Source: Ruminococcaceae bacterium BL-4
GTDB lineage: Bacteria > Bacillota > Clostridia > Oscillospirales > Acutalibacteraceae
Direction of reading: 5' to 3'
DNA: 64,000 bases
Assembly: GCA_902809935.1 (NCBI GenBank)
Contig: LR778134.1
Location: 868,001 to 932,000, forward strand
Shown piece after piece: positions 1-9,361 of the stretch. A program made the translations under genes and the position numbers. The notes beneath the pieces were generated by a model. That model saw only the letters and a program-made list of their open reading frames with translations. It was not told where the DNA came from and searched no databases. How positions within the stretch are numbered: the stretch's first letter is position 1; each line of letters opens with the position of its first letter.

Positions 1-216
1 ATTAAAATGACCGTTTTTATCGCGAGTGCAGAACAATTTCACGAGCAAAGCGCAGTTGCAGATGGAGCTTCCGAATTATTTTCTGCTCTCTTGGGAGTTG
101 AAAATCAAGGGGTGCGCAGCGCAATCGGTGTGAGCGCTTTGCCAAATGGACAGTCTGCAGAGATCGAAGTCCTTTTTGAATTGCAGAAAACAGGAAAGAA
201 GGAATTAGAATGCTGA
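1..216 (+). CDS. RidA (YjgF/YER057c/UK114) family protein, 3' part
   Basis: Only the C-terminal part is inside the window; the frame is open back to base 1, so the ATG at 7 is probably internal. The visible residues follow the end of the RidA fold: a helix with ASELFSALLG, then RSAIGVSALPNG, then a final strand with AEIEVLFEL. RidA-family proteins hydrolyse reactive enamine/imine intermediates, although many paralogues have other or unknown roles. The last codons overlap the next gene by 7 bases, so the two are probably translated together. The subgroup cannot be assigned without the N-terminal half. Confidence 0.75.
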   Translation: MKMTVFIASAEQFHEQSAVADGASELFSALLGVENQGVRSAIGVSALPNGQSAEIEVLFELQKTGKKELEC

Positions 217-971
217 TTAACTGGAATGAGTTGAGTCAGCTGGGATTTGAGCAGTATCGTGAAAAAGCTGCGGTGGTAATCAATTTTGCGTCTACAGAGC
301 AGCATTCTTATCATCTTCCGGTAGGAACGGATGCTTTTTTGGGCAAAGCAGTTACCGAACAGGCAGCAACGCTTGCAAAAACGCCGATTATTCTTTTGCC
401 ACAGGTTTGTTATGGATATTCGCCGCATCATCGTTTTGCGCCGGGATATATCACCATGCCCCAAAAGGATTTAGTCAATTATGCCTGTGATATTTGTGAA
501 TGTGTGAGGCAAAATGGCTTTCAGAAAATGTATCTGGTCAATTCCCATGGGGGAAATCAGGTTTATCTTTCCGCGGTGATCAATGAGATGGGCGAAAAAT
601 ATGGAACTTCTTTTGCCCTAAAAGAACTGCGCTATTGGGATGTAGCAGGCCCAAGAATCAGTGAGATTCGAGAGTCAAAGTTAGGCGGAATGGGCCATGC
701 AGGTGAATTTGAAACTTCAATTATGATGTATCTTCACCCAGAGCTTGTTCATAAGGAATTAATTCATGAATGTGATCCGGTACCCGGAGACCCGTGGTTT
801 CAACGTGATCTTCTGGGCTACAAAAAGTATCAGAAATATGCGAATTTCAACGAGGTGAACCCCGAGGGACATATTGGGCAGCCACATCTTGCATCATCTG
901 AAAAAGGTAAATTGCTCTTTGAAGCAGTTACAGAAGAGTTGGCAAAATTCTTTGATTATTTTAATCGGTAA
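210..971 (+). CDS. Creatininase (creatinine amidohydrolase) family protein
   Basis: A 253-residue protein with the creatininase-family pattern: a metal-binding region near EQHSYHLPVGTDA (residues about 30-42), the SHGGN motif near residue 112, and GHAGEFETS near residue 168, where Glu is an expected metal ligand. The family includes creatininase and amidohydrolases acting on small cyclic amides or formamides; the substrate here cannot be read from sequence. The ATG overlaps the end of the RidA-family gene by 7 bases, suggesting translational coupling and a shared degradation or detoxification role (inference). A long hairpin follows 46 bases after the stop. Confidence 0.8.
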   Translation: MLINWNELSQLGFEQYREKAAVVINFASTEQHSYHLPVGTDAFLGKAVTEQAATLAKTPIILLPQVCYGYSPHHRFAPGYITMPQKDLVNYACDICECVRQNGFQKMYLVNSHGGNQVYLSAVINEMGEKYGTSFALKELRYWDVAGPRISEIRESKLGGMGHAGEFETSIMMYLHPELVHKELIHECDPVPGDPWFQRDLLGYKKYQKYANFNEVNPEGHIGQPHLASSEKGKLLFEAVTEELAKFFDYFNR

Positions 972-1017
972 CCTTTTCGAGACCATTTTAATTTACATAC
1001 AATTCTCCTATTTATAT

Positions 1018-1059
1018 AGAGAAGTACCCTATCTGTGTTTGCAGATAGGGTACTTCTCT
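1018..1059 (+). terminator. Perfect 18-bp inverted repeat after the creatininase gene
   Basis: Arms at 1018-1035 and 1042-1059 are perfectly complementary around a 6-base loop. There is no strong T run on the plus strand afterwards (GTTTATAAGC). It is the likely end of the plus-strand transcript, converging with the dnaJ terminator. Confidence 0.55.
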
Positions 1060-1072
1060 GTTTATAAGCAAT

Positions 1073-1114
1073 AAAAAATCGGGACTGTTATCCTATTAAG
1101 ATACAGTCCCGATT
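1073..1114 (-). terminator. Rho-independent terminator of the hrcA-dnaJ operon
   Basis: A perfect 12-bp stem (1077-1088 with 1103-1114) is followed, reading on the minus strand, by six T residues. It lies 13 bases beyond the dnaJ stop codon. Confidence 0.85.
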
Positions 1115-1126
1115 AGAAGATGTGCT

Positions 1127-2263
1127 TTAATCGAACAAATTTTTCAGCTTATCGAAAAAAGACTTGCGGTTTTGGTAGTTCTTATCATTAGCGGAGTCAT
1201 CAAAATTTCGCAGCAGTTCCTTTTGCTTTTCGGTCAGATTCTTCGGAACCTCAATTGTAACGCGGACGTATTGGTCTCCACGTCCACGGCTGCCGAGCTT
1301 TTGAATCCCTTTTCCACGCAGCTTAAAGATATCGCCGGGCTGCGTGCCTTCGTGTACCTGATAGCTTACTTTGCCGTCGATTGTAGGAACGATTACTTCG
1401 GCGCCTAACGCAGCTTGACTGAAGGTGATCGGCATTTCGCACCAAACATCAAATCCGCGGCGTTCAAAAATCGGATGAGAACGCACGGAAACAAATACAT
1501 GAAGGTCTCCGGCGGGGCCTCCGTGCGTTCCAGCGTTGCCCTGCCCGGAAATATTGAGCACTTGCTGATCAGCGATTCCTGCTGGAATGCTGATTTCGAG
1601 CGTCTTTTTTTGGCGAACATGACCGGTACCGCCGCAGGTGGGACATGGACTGTCGATTACTCGACCGGAACCACCGCAGCGATCACAGGTACGGGTAGTC
1701 TGCATAACACCAAACGGTGTGCGCTGGCTGACGTGTATTTGGCCGGTACCGCCGCAGGTAGGACAGGTTTTGGCCGAAGTGCCTTTTTTAGCGCCGCTTC
1801 CGCCGCAGGAAGAACAAACGTCAATTTTTTCATAGGAGACCGTTTGCTTACAGCCTTTTGCAGCCTCCTGAAAACTGATATAAACACTGGTTTCTGCGTC
1901 ACTGCCGCGCCGGGCAGCATTCGGATTTTGACGACGAGCACCACCGAATCCGCCACCAAAGAAAGAATTGAAAATATCTCCGAGATCAATATCTCCATCA
2001 AACGGACTTCCACCAGGACCTCCGCCAAAATTGGGATCAACGCCGGCATGACCGAACTGATCATACCGTGCTTTCTTTTCCGGATTGGAAAGGATTTCAT
2101 AAGCTTCGTTGACCTCTTTGAATTTTTCTTCTGCTACTTTGTCCCCCGGGTGAAGATCCGGGTGATATTTTTTAGCGAGCTTTCGGTAAGCTTTTTTAAT
2201 TTCGTCATCAGAGGCGTTCTTCGGCACGCCCATGACTTCATAATAATCGCGTTTTTCTGCCAT
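1127..2263 (-). CDS. dnaJ: Chaperone DnaJ (Hsp40)
   Basis: A 378-residue type I Hsp40 that delivers unfolded clients to DnaK and stimulates its ATPase. The N-terminal J domain has the HPD tripeptide (KKYHPDLH), followed by a Gly/Phe-rich linker and a zinc-binding region with four CxxCxGxG repeats ([32 protein letters not shown]), then the two client-binding beta domains. The ATG at 2263 is preferred: an upstream in-frame GTG at 2275 directly abuts the TAGGAG ribosome binding site, leaving no spacing, whereas the ATG sits 12 bases beyond it and begins [10 protein letters not shown] as in the family. It is the last gene of the hrcA operon. Confidence 0.97.
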   Translation of the reverse strand: MAEKRDYYEVMGVPKNASDDEIKKAYRKLAKKYHPDLHPGDKVAEEKFKEVNEAYEILSNPEKKARYDQFGHAGVDPNFGGGPGGSPFDGDIDLGDIFNSFFGGGFGGARRQNPNAARRGSDAETSVYISFQEAAKGCKQTVSYEKIDVCSSCGGSGAKKGTSAKTCPTCGGTGQIHVSQRTPFGVMQTTRTCDRCGGSGRVIDSPCPTCGGTGHVRQKKTLEISIPAGIADQQVLNISGQGNAGTHGGPAGDLHVFVSVRSHPIFERRGFDVWCEMPITFSQAALGAEVIVPTIDGKVSYQVHEGTQPGDIFKLRGKGIQKLGSRGRGDQYVRVTIEVPKNLTEKQKELLRNFDDSANDKNYQNRKSFFDKLKNLFD

Positions 2264-2294
2264 TAGTTCTATCACTCCTATAGGACGCGCGAAA

Positions 2295-2310
2295 GGCAGC
2301 CGAAGCTGCC
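2295..2310 (-). other. Stable UUCG-loop hairpin between dnaK and dnaJ
   Basis: On the minus strand GGCAGC-TTCG-GCTGCC forms a 6-bp GC-rich stem with a UUCG tetraloop. It lies in the 109-base gap between dnaK and dnaJ, flanked by GCG-rich bases that can extend the stem. It lacks an immediate T run, so it may be an mRNA stabilising or processing element rather than a terminator (inference). Confidence 0.5.
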
Positions 2311-2372
2311 AAATTACGCGTTACAAAAATTTTTTCAGAGAATTCGGCTGTTCTGTGCTTTCTCTTCCAAAA

Positions 2373-4280
<1,908 letters not shown>

Positions 4281-4338
4281 TTAAAATCTGCATGGAATCC
4301 ATGCGGAAGGACAAAAGAAAAATTAGGGTCTCCAAAAA

Positions 4339-4920
4339 TTAATTGGCAACCTGAACCATCGCGTGACGAACAATACGGTTACCTAGTTTATAACCGGGCT
4401 GAAAAACCTCTGCAATGACATTTTCTCCAAGATCGTCACTTTCAATGTGAGAAACGGCATTGTGGTATTCAGCGTCAAATGGATCGCCTTTTTTGCCCAT
4501 GGGTTCAACTCCAAGCTTTTTAAGTGCGGATTCCATTTGCTTTTGAACCATTTCGATGCCTTTGCGTAGGTCTTCTATGGAACAGTCTTTCTGACTGAGG
4601 GCCCGCGTGAGGTTATCGGCTACCGGAAGAAATTCCAAAACCGTCGCCGCAGTAGCATCGGCATAAGCGGTCGTTTTCTCGCGTTCGGTACGCTTACGAT
4701 AATTATCGTATTCTGCGGCTGTGCGCAACAGGATGTCTTTTTGTTTTTTAAGCTCCGCCTGTGCTTTTTCTAAAAGCTTTGCGGGATCCTCCTGTGGATT
4801 TTCCGCTTTTGCTTCGGGCTTTGTCTCAACAGGTTCCTTTTCTTCCACGTTAGCTTCCTCAGCCTTTTCTTCCTGTGGCTTCTCTTTTTGCTTCTCTTGG
4901 TTGTCTTCTTTTTTATTCAA
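4339..4920 (-). CDS. grpE: Nucleotide exchange factor GrpE
   Basis: A 193-residue protein that releases ADP from DnaK. The first 60 residues are a low-complexity Lys/Glu/Gln-rich tail, followed by the long dimerising helix (AAEYDNYRKRTEREK) and the beta-domain with FDAEYHNAVSH and the C-terminal GYKLGNRIVRHAMVQVA, all characteristic of GrpE. It is second in the operon, between hrcA and dnaK. Confidence 0.96.
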   Translation of the reverse strand: MNKKEDNQEKQKEKPQEEKAEEANVEEKEPVETKPEAKAENPQEDPAKLLEKAQAELKKQKDILLRTAAEYDNYRKRTEREKTTAYADATAATVLEFLPVADNLTRALSQKDCSIEDLRKGIEMVQKQMESALKKLGVEPMGKKGDPFDAEYHNAVSHIESDDLGENVIAEVFQPGYKLGNRIVRHAMVQVAN

Positions 4921-4951
4921 GATGATGCCCCCTATCTTTTTGACTCTAAAG

Positions 4952-5977
4952 TCATTGTAATTTCATTAATTCCGTGAGCATTCGTCCTACACTGTCAGAA
5001 AGGTACGAAAGGCTCCCGAGAAGGCGCTTGTAATTCATACGCATGGGTCCTAAAAGTGCGATCGCTCCGGCAGGCGTGGCATTGATTGCATAATGGGAAA
5101 TAATTAGCGCCATGCTGTCAAGTGCTGGAACCCCGATCTCTTTTCCAATCAAGACCCGGTCGCCGGGTTCAATCAGCAGACGGTAAACTTCGTCTTGACG
5201 TGCTAAAAATCCCATTACTCGGCGAAGGTCACCTTCTCCAACCTCGGGATAATAGAGCAAGTTTGTTTCTCCATCCATACGAACGTCAGCTCCCATTGCT
5301 TCGCGGGCTACTTCTAACAATGCCATCAAAGCACTGCTCATCAGCATACCGACATCCCCCATGGAAGCCGCCAAAGATTGGATAAAAGCAGGCGTAATTT
5401 TGCGAATCGGCATGTTTACAAGTTTTTCATTAAAAACTCGAAAGAATACCCGCAAAATTTCAGGGGAAAGATCAAATTCACAATGAAAAACCCGTGTGTG
5501 CATGGTGCCGTTGCTTGTCATCAAAATGACCATTGAGGTGCGGCGGCTTGTCTGAACAAACTGAACTGCCCGAACAACTGCATCCCGTCCGCTGGGGGTA
5601 ATGGAAATTGCCGCTAAACGGGTCATTCCAGAAAGTGCTCGTGAAACACCGTCCAAAAGTTTTTCCGGATCATAGGCGCTGGGGAGAAGTAAAGCATCGA
5701 TAAAATGCCGTTCGTCCGGAGTGGTGGATTCCGGCTCAATTAAAGAGTCCAGATAAAAACGATATCCGGCTTCACTGGGAACCCTTCCGGCGGAAGTGTG
5801 TGGCTGTTCCAAAAGACCCATTGCGGAAAGCTCACTCATCTCGTTGCGCACAGTGGCAGAGGAAACCGGAAACTCAAGCATCTCACACAGCACTTTGCTT
5901 CCGACCGGCTCACCGGTTTCAGTATAAAGTTCAATTACCGCTGTTAAAATTTTTTGCTTGCGTGGGCTGAGTTCCAT
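4952..5977 (-). CDS. hrcA: Heat-inducible transcription repressor HrcA
   Basis: A 341-residue repressor that binds CIRCE inverted repeats; its activity is known to depend on GroEL in the family. The N-terminal winged helix (LSPRKQKILTAVIELYTETGEPVGSK) is followed by the GAF-like and dimerisation domains. The ATG at 5977 is chosen because it gives the family start MELSPRK and stands behind AGAGGTGATC; an in-frame GTG three codons earlier overlaps that site. It is first in the operon and therefore autoregulated through the CIRCE element at 6000-6026. Confidence 0.96.
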   Translation of the reverse strand: MELSPRKQKILTAVIELYTETGEPVGSKVLCEMLEFPVSSATVRNEMSELSAMGLLEQPHTSAGRVPSEAGYRFYLDSLIEPESTTPDERHFIDALLLPSAYDPEKLLDGVSRALSGMTRLAAISITPSGRDAVVRAVQFVQTSRRTSMVILMTSNGTMHTRVFHCEFDLSPEILRVFFRVFNEKLVNMPIRKITPAFIQSLAASMGDVGMLMSSALMALLEVAREAMGADVRMDGETNLLYYPEVGEGDLRRVMGFLARQDEVYRLLIEPGDRVLIGKEIGVPALDSMALIISHYAINATPAGAIALLGPMRMNYKRLLGSLSYLSDSVGRMLTELMKLQ

Positions 5978-5999
5978 GAAGATCACCTCTTTTGACGAG

Positions 6000-6026
6000 T
6001 TAGCACTCTATAAGGCCGAGTGCTAA
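6000..6026 (-). promoter_or_regulatory. CIRCE operator (HrcA binding site)
   Basis: TTAGCACTC, nine bases, GAGTGCTAA: an exact match to the canonical CIRCE inverted repeat. It sits just downstream of the predicted -10 box and 23 bases before the hrcA start, covering the transcribed start region. Confidence 0.97.
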
Positions 6027-6037
6027 CTACATTTATA

Positions 6038-6066
6038 AATGTACCATTACTTTGCCCCGGTGTCAA
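6038..6066 (-). promoter_or_regulatory. Sigma-A promoter of the hrcA operon
   Basis: On the minus strand a consensus TTGACA (-35, 6061-6066) is followed after 17 bases by TACATT (-10, 6038-6043). The predicted start falls at the edge of CIRCE, which explains repression. Confidence 0.8.
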
Positions 6067-6120
6067 TAGGGTATTTGTAAAGAGATTATGAATTGTCAAA
6101 AATTTTTACAAAAAACTAGA

Positions 6121-6156
6121 AAAAAGGGGCGGCAAAAAAATTGCCAGCCCCTTTTT
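6121..6156 (-). terminator. Terminator of the pth-hemW unit
   Basis: Arms AAAAAGGGGC-GGCAA and TTGCC-A-GCCCC-TTTTT form a long stem with a single bulge. On the minus strand it ends in a T run. It lies 20 bases beyond the hemW stop and just upstream of the hrcA promoter. Confidence 0.75.
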
Positions 6157-6175
6157 AGAAAAGTTATTTTAAAAT

Positions 6176-7291
6176 TTATAATGTTTCCAGCAAGGTTTCA
6201 ATTAAAGGATTTGAAACCAAAAATCCGCGCGACGTCAGTGAAAGCGCTTCAGGTGACTGCGTTAAAAGCCCAGCTTTTTGATAAGGAATCGCTGCTTCAC
6301 GCAGAGAATTTGGAATTCCATGAGAAAAGCGGCTAAGACAATCTTTTTCAGTTAACCCTTTGCAGAGACGCAGACGCAAAAGTGCATATTCCGCAAAACT
6401 GCCGGCAGGGATTACACGGTCGGTTTCTTCTATGGGCGTTTCTCCCATCAGAAATCCCCGCAGAGAACGCGGCCAGTAAAATCGTTTTCTATTATAATAG
6501 GAAGAAGCAGAAGGACCAAGCCCAAGATATTCTTCCTGATTCCAGTATTTTAAATTGTGGCGGCTTTCATAGCCTGGCTTTGCGAAATTCGAAATTTCAT
6601 ACTGTGAAAAACCTGCATTTTTTAATTCTTCGCAGGCGAGAAGGTATCGCTCACATGTTTCTTCTTCTTCGGGAAGATTTAAAGTGTTTCGGTTTTTAAA
6701 AAACAATGTGCCCGGTTCGATTTGCAAAAGATAGGCGGAAACGTGAGAAGCCCCATTTTCGCGGCAGAATCGGATGCTTTCTTTCAAAGAATCGTCGGTC
6801 TGTCCCGGAAATGCCAAAATCAAATCAAGAGAAATGTTTTGGATTCCGGCACGTCGTGCTTCTGCCATGGCGAAAGCAGCCTGTTGAGGTGTATGTCGGC
6901 GCCCGAGAAAAGAAAGCTCTTTAGAATTTGCGGACTGAAGGCCTAATGAAATGCGGTTAATGCCTGCCTCGAAAAGAGGAGGAAAGAAATCGGGAGGAAT
7001 TTCTCCGGGATTAACTTCCACCGTGATTTCGGCATCGGTAAGACCAAATTCGGTTCGGGCGGTATTTGTCAGACGGCAGAGCCGATCAGCACCCAAAAGA
7101 CTAGGGGTTCCGCCGCCAAAATAAAGCGTGTCGCAGAAAAAATCCGGGTGCTCTTTTTTCCATTTTTTCATGGTGAGAATCAAAAAATCCGTATAGGATT
7201 CCATTTGCTCTTCTGTTGCCCGCAGAGAAAAGAAATCGCAGTAAGGGCATTTTTGGACGCAAAAGGGCACATGCAGATAAAGCCCGTTCAT
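6176..7291 (-). CDS. hemW: HemW-like radical SAM protein (heme chaperone / coproporphyrinogen III oxidase-like)
   Basis: A 371-residue radical SAM protein with the 4Fe-4S motif CVQKCPYC (CxxxCxxC) at residues 11-18 and the following YFGGGTPSLL and GLQSANSKELSFLGRRH segments of the HemN/HemW group. HemW proteins bind and insert heme rather than acting as the true oxidase; the N terminus starts directly with the YLHVPFC segment, as in HemW, instead of the longer HemN N terminus. Its ATG overlaps the pth stop codon by four bases (ATGA), so the pair is co-translated. No heme biosynthesis genes are nearby. Confidence 0.88.
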   Translation of the reverse strand: MNGLYLHVPFCVQKCPYCDFFSLRATEEQMESYTDFLILTMKKWKKEHPDFFCDTLYFGGGTPSLLGADRLCRLTNTARTEFGLTDAEITVEVNPGEIPPDFFPPLFEAGINRISLGLQSANSKELSFLGRRHTPQQAAFAMAEARRAGIQNISLDLILAFPGQTDDSLKESIRFCRENGASHVSAYLLQIEPGTLFFKNRNTLNLPEEEETCERYLLACEELKNAGFSQYEISNFAKPGYESRHNLKYWNQEEYLGLGPSASSYYNRKRFYWPRSLRGFLMGETPIEETDRVIPAGSFAEYALLRLRLCKGLTEKDCLSRFSHGIPNSLREAAIPYQKAGLLTQSPEALSLTSRGFLVSNPLIETLLETL

Positions 7292-7890
7292 CCGTTATAG
7301 CGATTCATCGCTTCGTCAATTTTGTCATTTACCATGAGAGCGGCTGCAGCCGCAGCGTTTTTGGTGCTTTCGTCCATCAGTTTCATTTCATCTGTTGAAA
7401 AGTGGCTGAGGACCCAGTCTGCTAAATCCCACTGCGGATTCGGTTTTTTCCCTACGCCGATTTTAATGCGCGGAAATTGATCACTGCCGGAAAGATATAA
7501 AATGTTTTTCATGCCATTGTGTCCGCCGTCGCTGCCTTTGCGCCGAATTCGAAGGTGTCCGCAGGGAAGAGAAATATCATCAAAAAGCACAATCACTTTT
7601 TCGGGAGGGAGCTTATAAAAGCGCATGGCTTCGGTGACGCTCTGACCGGAAAGATTCATAAAAGTGGAAGGCTTTAAAAGAAGCACTTTTTTACCGCCAA
7701 ATGTTGCAGATGTACAAAGCCCTTTAAATTTTAGACGGTCAAGTTTTACACCCGCGTCATCAGCAATTTTGTCGATCGCCATAAATCCGGTATTATGGCG
7801 TGTCCCTTCATACTCTTTGCCGGGATTGCCAAGACCCACCAGAAGATATTCGATGGAGCCGACAGCTTCGGGAGATTTTTGAAAAAACAT
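7288..7890 (-). CDS. pth: Peptidyl-tRNA hydrolase
   Basis: A 200-residue Pth that recycles tRNA from prematurely released peptidyl-tRNA. It has the family signature YLLVGLGNPGKEYEGTRHNTGF with catalytic His, the FDDISLPCG segment with the conserved Asp, and the GSDGGHNGMKNI motif. About ten residues precede the usual start, which is a little longer than typical, but AAGGAGG lies ten bases upstream of this ATG. It is coupled to hemW; prs lies upstream across a terminator-like hairpin. Confidence 0.96.
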   Translation of the reverse strand: MFFQKSPEAVGSIEYLLVGLGNPGKEYEGTRHNTGFMAIDKIADDAGVKLDRLKFKGLCTSATFGGKKVLLLKPSTFMNLSGQSVTEAMRFYKLPPEKVIVLFDDISLPCGHLRIRRKGSDGGHNGMKNILYLSGSDQFPRIKIGVGKKPNPQWDLADWVLSHFSTDEMKLMDESTKNAAAAAALMVNDKIDEAMNRYNG

Positions 7891-7917
7891 CGGGGAAAAT
7901 CCTCCTTATAAAAAGAT

Positions 7918-7959
7918 GAAAAGAAGGGGCCGCCGCCCGGGAGGCCAGCAGTCCCTTCT
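7918..7959 (-). terminator. Terminator-like hairpin between prs and pth
   Basis: AGAAGGG pairs with CCCTTCT around a GC-rich inner stem. On the minus strand the stem is followed by TTTTCATCTTTT. It lies in the 96-base gap after prs and could reduce read-through into pth. Confidence 0.55.
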
Positions 7960-7986
7960 CTATTTTGAATTTTAACAAGCCGAATT

Positions 7987-8943
7987 TCAGATAAACATTG
8001 GGGAAACCGGTTTATCTTCATAGATGCGCTCGATCGCTTCTGCAAAAGTCGGAGCGGTCGGCAAAAGCGTAATTTTATCCAGCTTCTTTTCAGGAGGCAG
8101 CGGAACTGTATCCAAAAGGACAACTTCGTCAATGACGGAATTCTGGATTCTCTGAATTGCGGGGCCGGAGAGAACACCATGAGTTGCACAGGCAGTAACG
8201 GAAAGTGCACCGTGTTCCATAATTGCTTTGGCGGCATTGCAGAGGGTACCGGCAGTATCGATCATATCATCTACCAGAATCACTTTTTTACCCTGAACGG
8301 AGCCGATAATGTTCATAACTTCGCAGACATTGGCTTTTTGACGGCGCTTATCTACAATGGCAAGCGGCGTGCCAACACGGGTTGCAAAGTCACGGGCGCG
8401 AGTAACGCTGCCGAGGTCGGGGGAAACTACCACATAGTCGTCAACATGGTCTGCAACACGCTCTTTAAGGAAAGATGCCAAAAGCGGAACTCCGCGCAGA
8501 TGGTCAACGGGAATGTTGAAAAAGCCTTGAATCTGTGCAGCATGAAGGTCCATTGTGAGGACACGGTCCGCACCAGCTGTAGTGATCAGATCGGCACAAA
8601 GCTTTGCACTGATCGGATCACGGGCTTTTGCCTTGCGGTCCTGACGAGCATAGCCAAAGTAAGGAATCACTGCAGTGATTCGGGCAGCGCTGGCACGCTT
8701 CATCGCATCAATCATGATGAGCAGTTCCATCAGGTTGTTGTTAACCGGTGCGCAGGTCGATTGAACAATAAAGCAATCCGATCCGCGTACGGATTCCTGC
8801 AGAGAAACGGAGATCTCTCCGTCGCTGAAAGTGGTTACTTCACTCTTACCCATGGGCAGTCCCAGACATTCGCTGATCTGTTTTGCTACGCTTTTACTGG
8901 CGTTGGCAGCGAAAATCTTGATTTCCTTGCCGTGAAAATTCAT
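7987..8943 (-). CDS. prs: Ribose-phosphate pyrophosphokinase (PRPP synthetase)
   Basis: A 318-residue enzyme making PRPP from ribose 5-phosphate and ATP for nucleotide, histidine and tryptophan synthesis. It has KIFAANASKSVAKQI at the start, the YARQDRKAK flexible loop, the DLHAAQIQGFF metal/ATP motif, VVSPDLGSVTRARDFA and the PRPP loop VDDMIDTAGTL, as in class I enzymes. The start at 8943 gives the normal family length and has a GGGGG-type ribosome binding site; a longer upstream frame has no homology to the family. Confidence 0.97.
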   Translation of the reverse strand: MNFHGKEIKIFAANASKSVAKQISECLGLPMGKSEVTTFSDGEISVSLQESVRGSDCFIVQSTCAPVNNNLMELLIMIDAMKRASAARITAVIPYFGYARQDRKAKARDPISAKLCADLITTAGADRVLTMDLHAAQIQGFFNIPVDHLRGVPLLASFLKERVADHVDDYVVVSPDLGSVTRARDFATRVGTPLAIVDKRRQKANVCEVMNIIGSVQGKKVILVDDMIDTAGTLCNAAKAIMEHGALSVTACATHGVLSGPAIQRIQNSVIDEVVLLDTVPLPPEKKLDKITLLPTAPTFAEAIERIYEDKPVSPMFI

Positions 8944-9361
8944 GTCATATCCCCCTGTAAAATGATTCAGTTTTGTGGGCTCCTCTTTTTCCCGATTTTT
9001 TTCATGGCAGCTTGTCCTATAATAAGATTGCCAAGAGGGAAAAAACCCTTTTTCTATCATTCCACACAAAAAAGAAAAATTCGTAAAAAGTCTATTCTGT
9101 GTGAAATAAATATCAGAAAATATATTATTAGTATAGGTGTTTTGCTATAAAATTTCAAGGGAGAAGTGATAAGAATCTGTTTTTTCGTAGGAAGCGCCAT
9201 TTTTCTTTCGATTTTCTTCGAAAACCTTTGCATTTTCAAAAATTTCTGTGGAAATCATGGCAGGAAGTTGCTATAATAATAACGAAGTGGGCGAAATCTG
9301 CCACTTTGTGGATTCGAGTTTACTTCAGCAAACTGATATTAAAAGTGTAGGAGGATTATCT
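8944..9361. other. Divergent intergenic region between prs and ppdK
   Basis: A 418-base stretch without a supported gene. A TATAAT at 9272-9277 on the plus strand, about 85 bases before ppdK, is the best -10 candidate, but no good -35 lies 17 bases upstream. A short inverted repeat AAGTGG...CCACTT (9285-9306) lies in the predicted ppdK leader. On the prs side a TATTAT appears near 9018-9025 without a convincing -35. The AT-rich section 9060-9240 shows nothing recognisable. Confidence 0.4.

Noticed and set aside
1415-2266. A 283-codon open frame on the plus strand
   Set aside because: Antisense to dnaJ; low-complexity translation caused by the Gly-rich and zinc-finger codons of dnaJ.
6700-6730. 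A GGTTCGA-type sequence resembling a tRNA T-arm
   Set aside because: It lies inside hemW coding sequence and no acceptor or anticodon stem can be built around it; the same holds for the similar bases near 20262.
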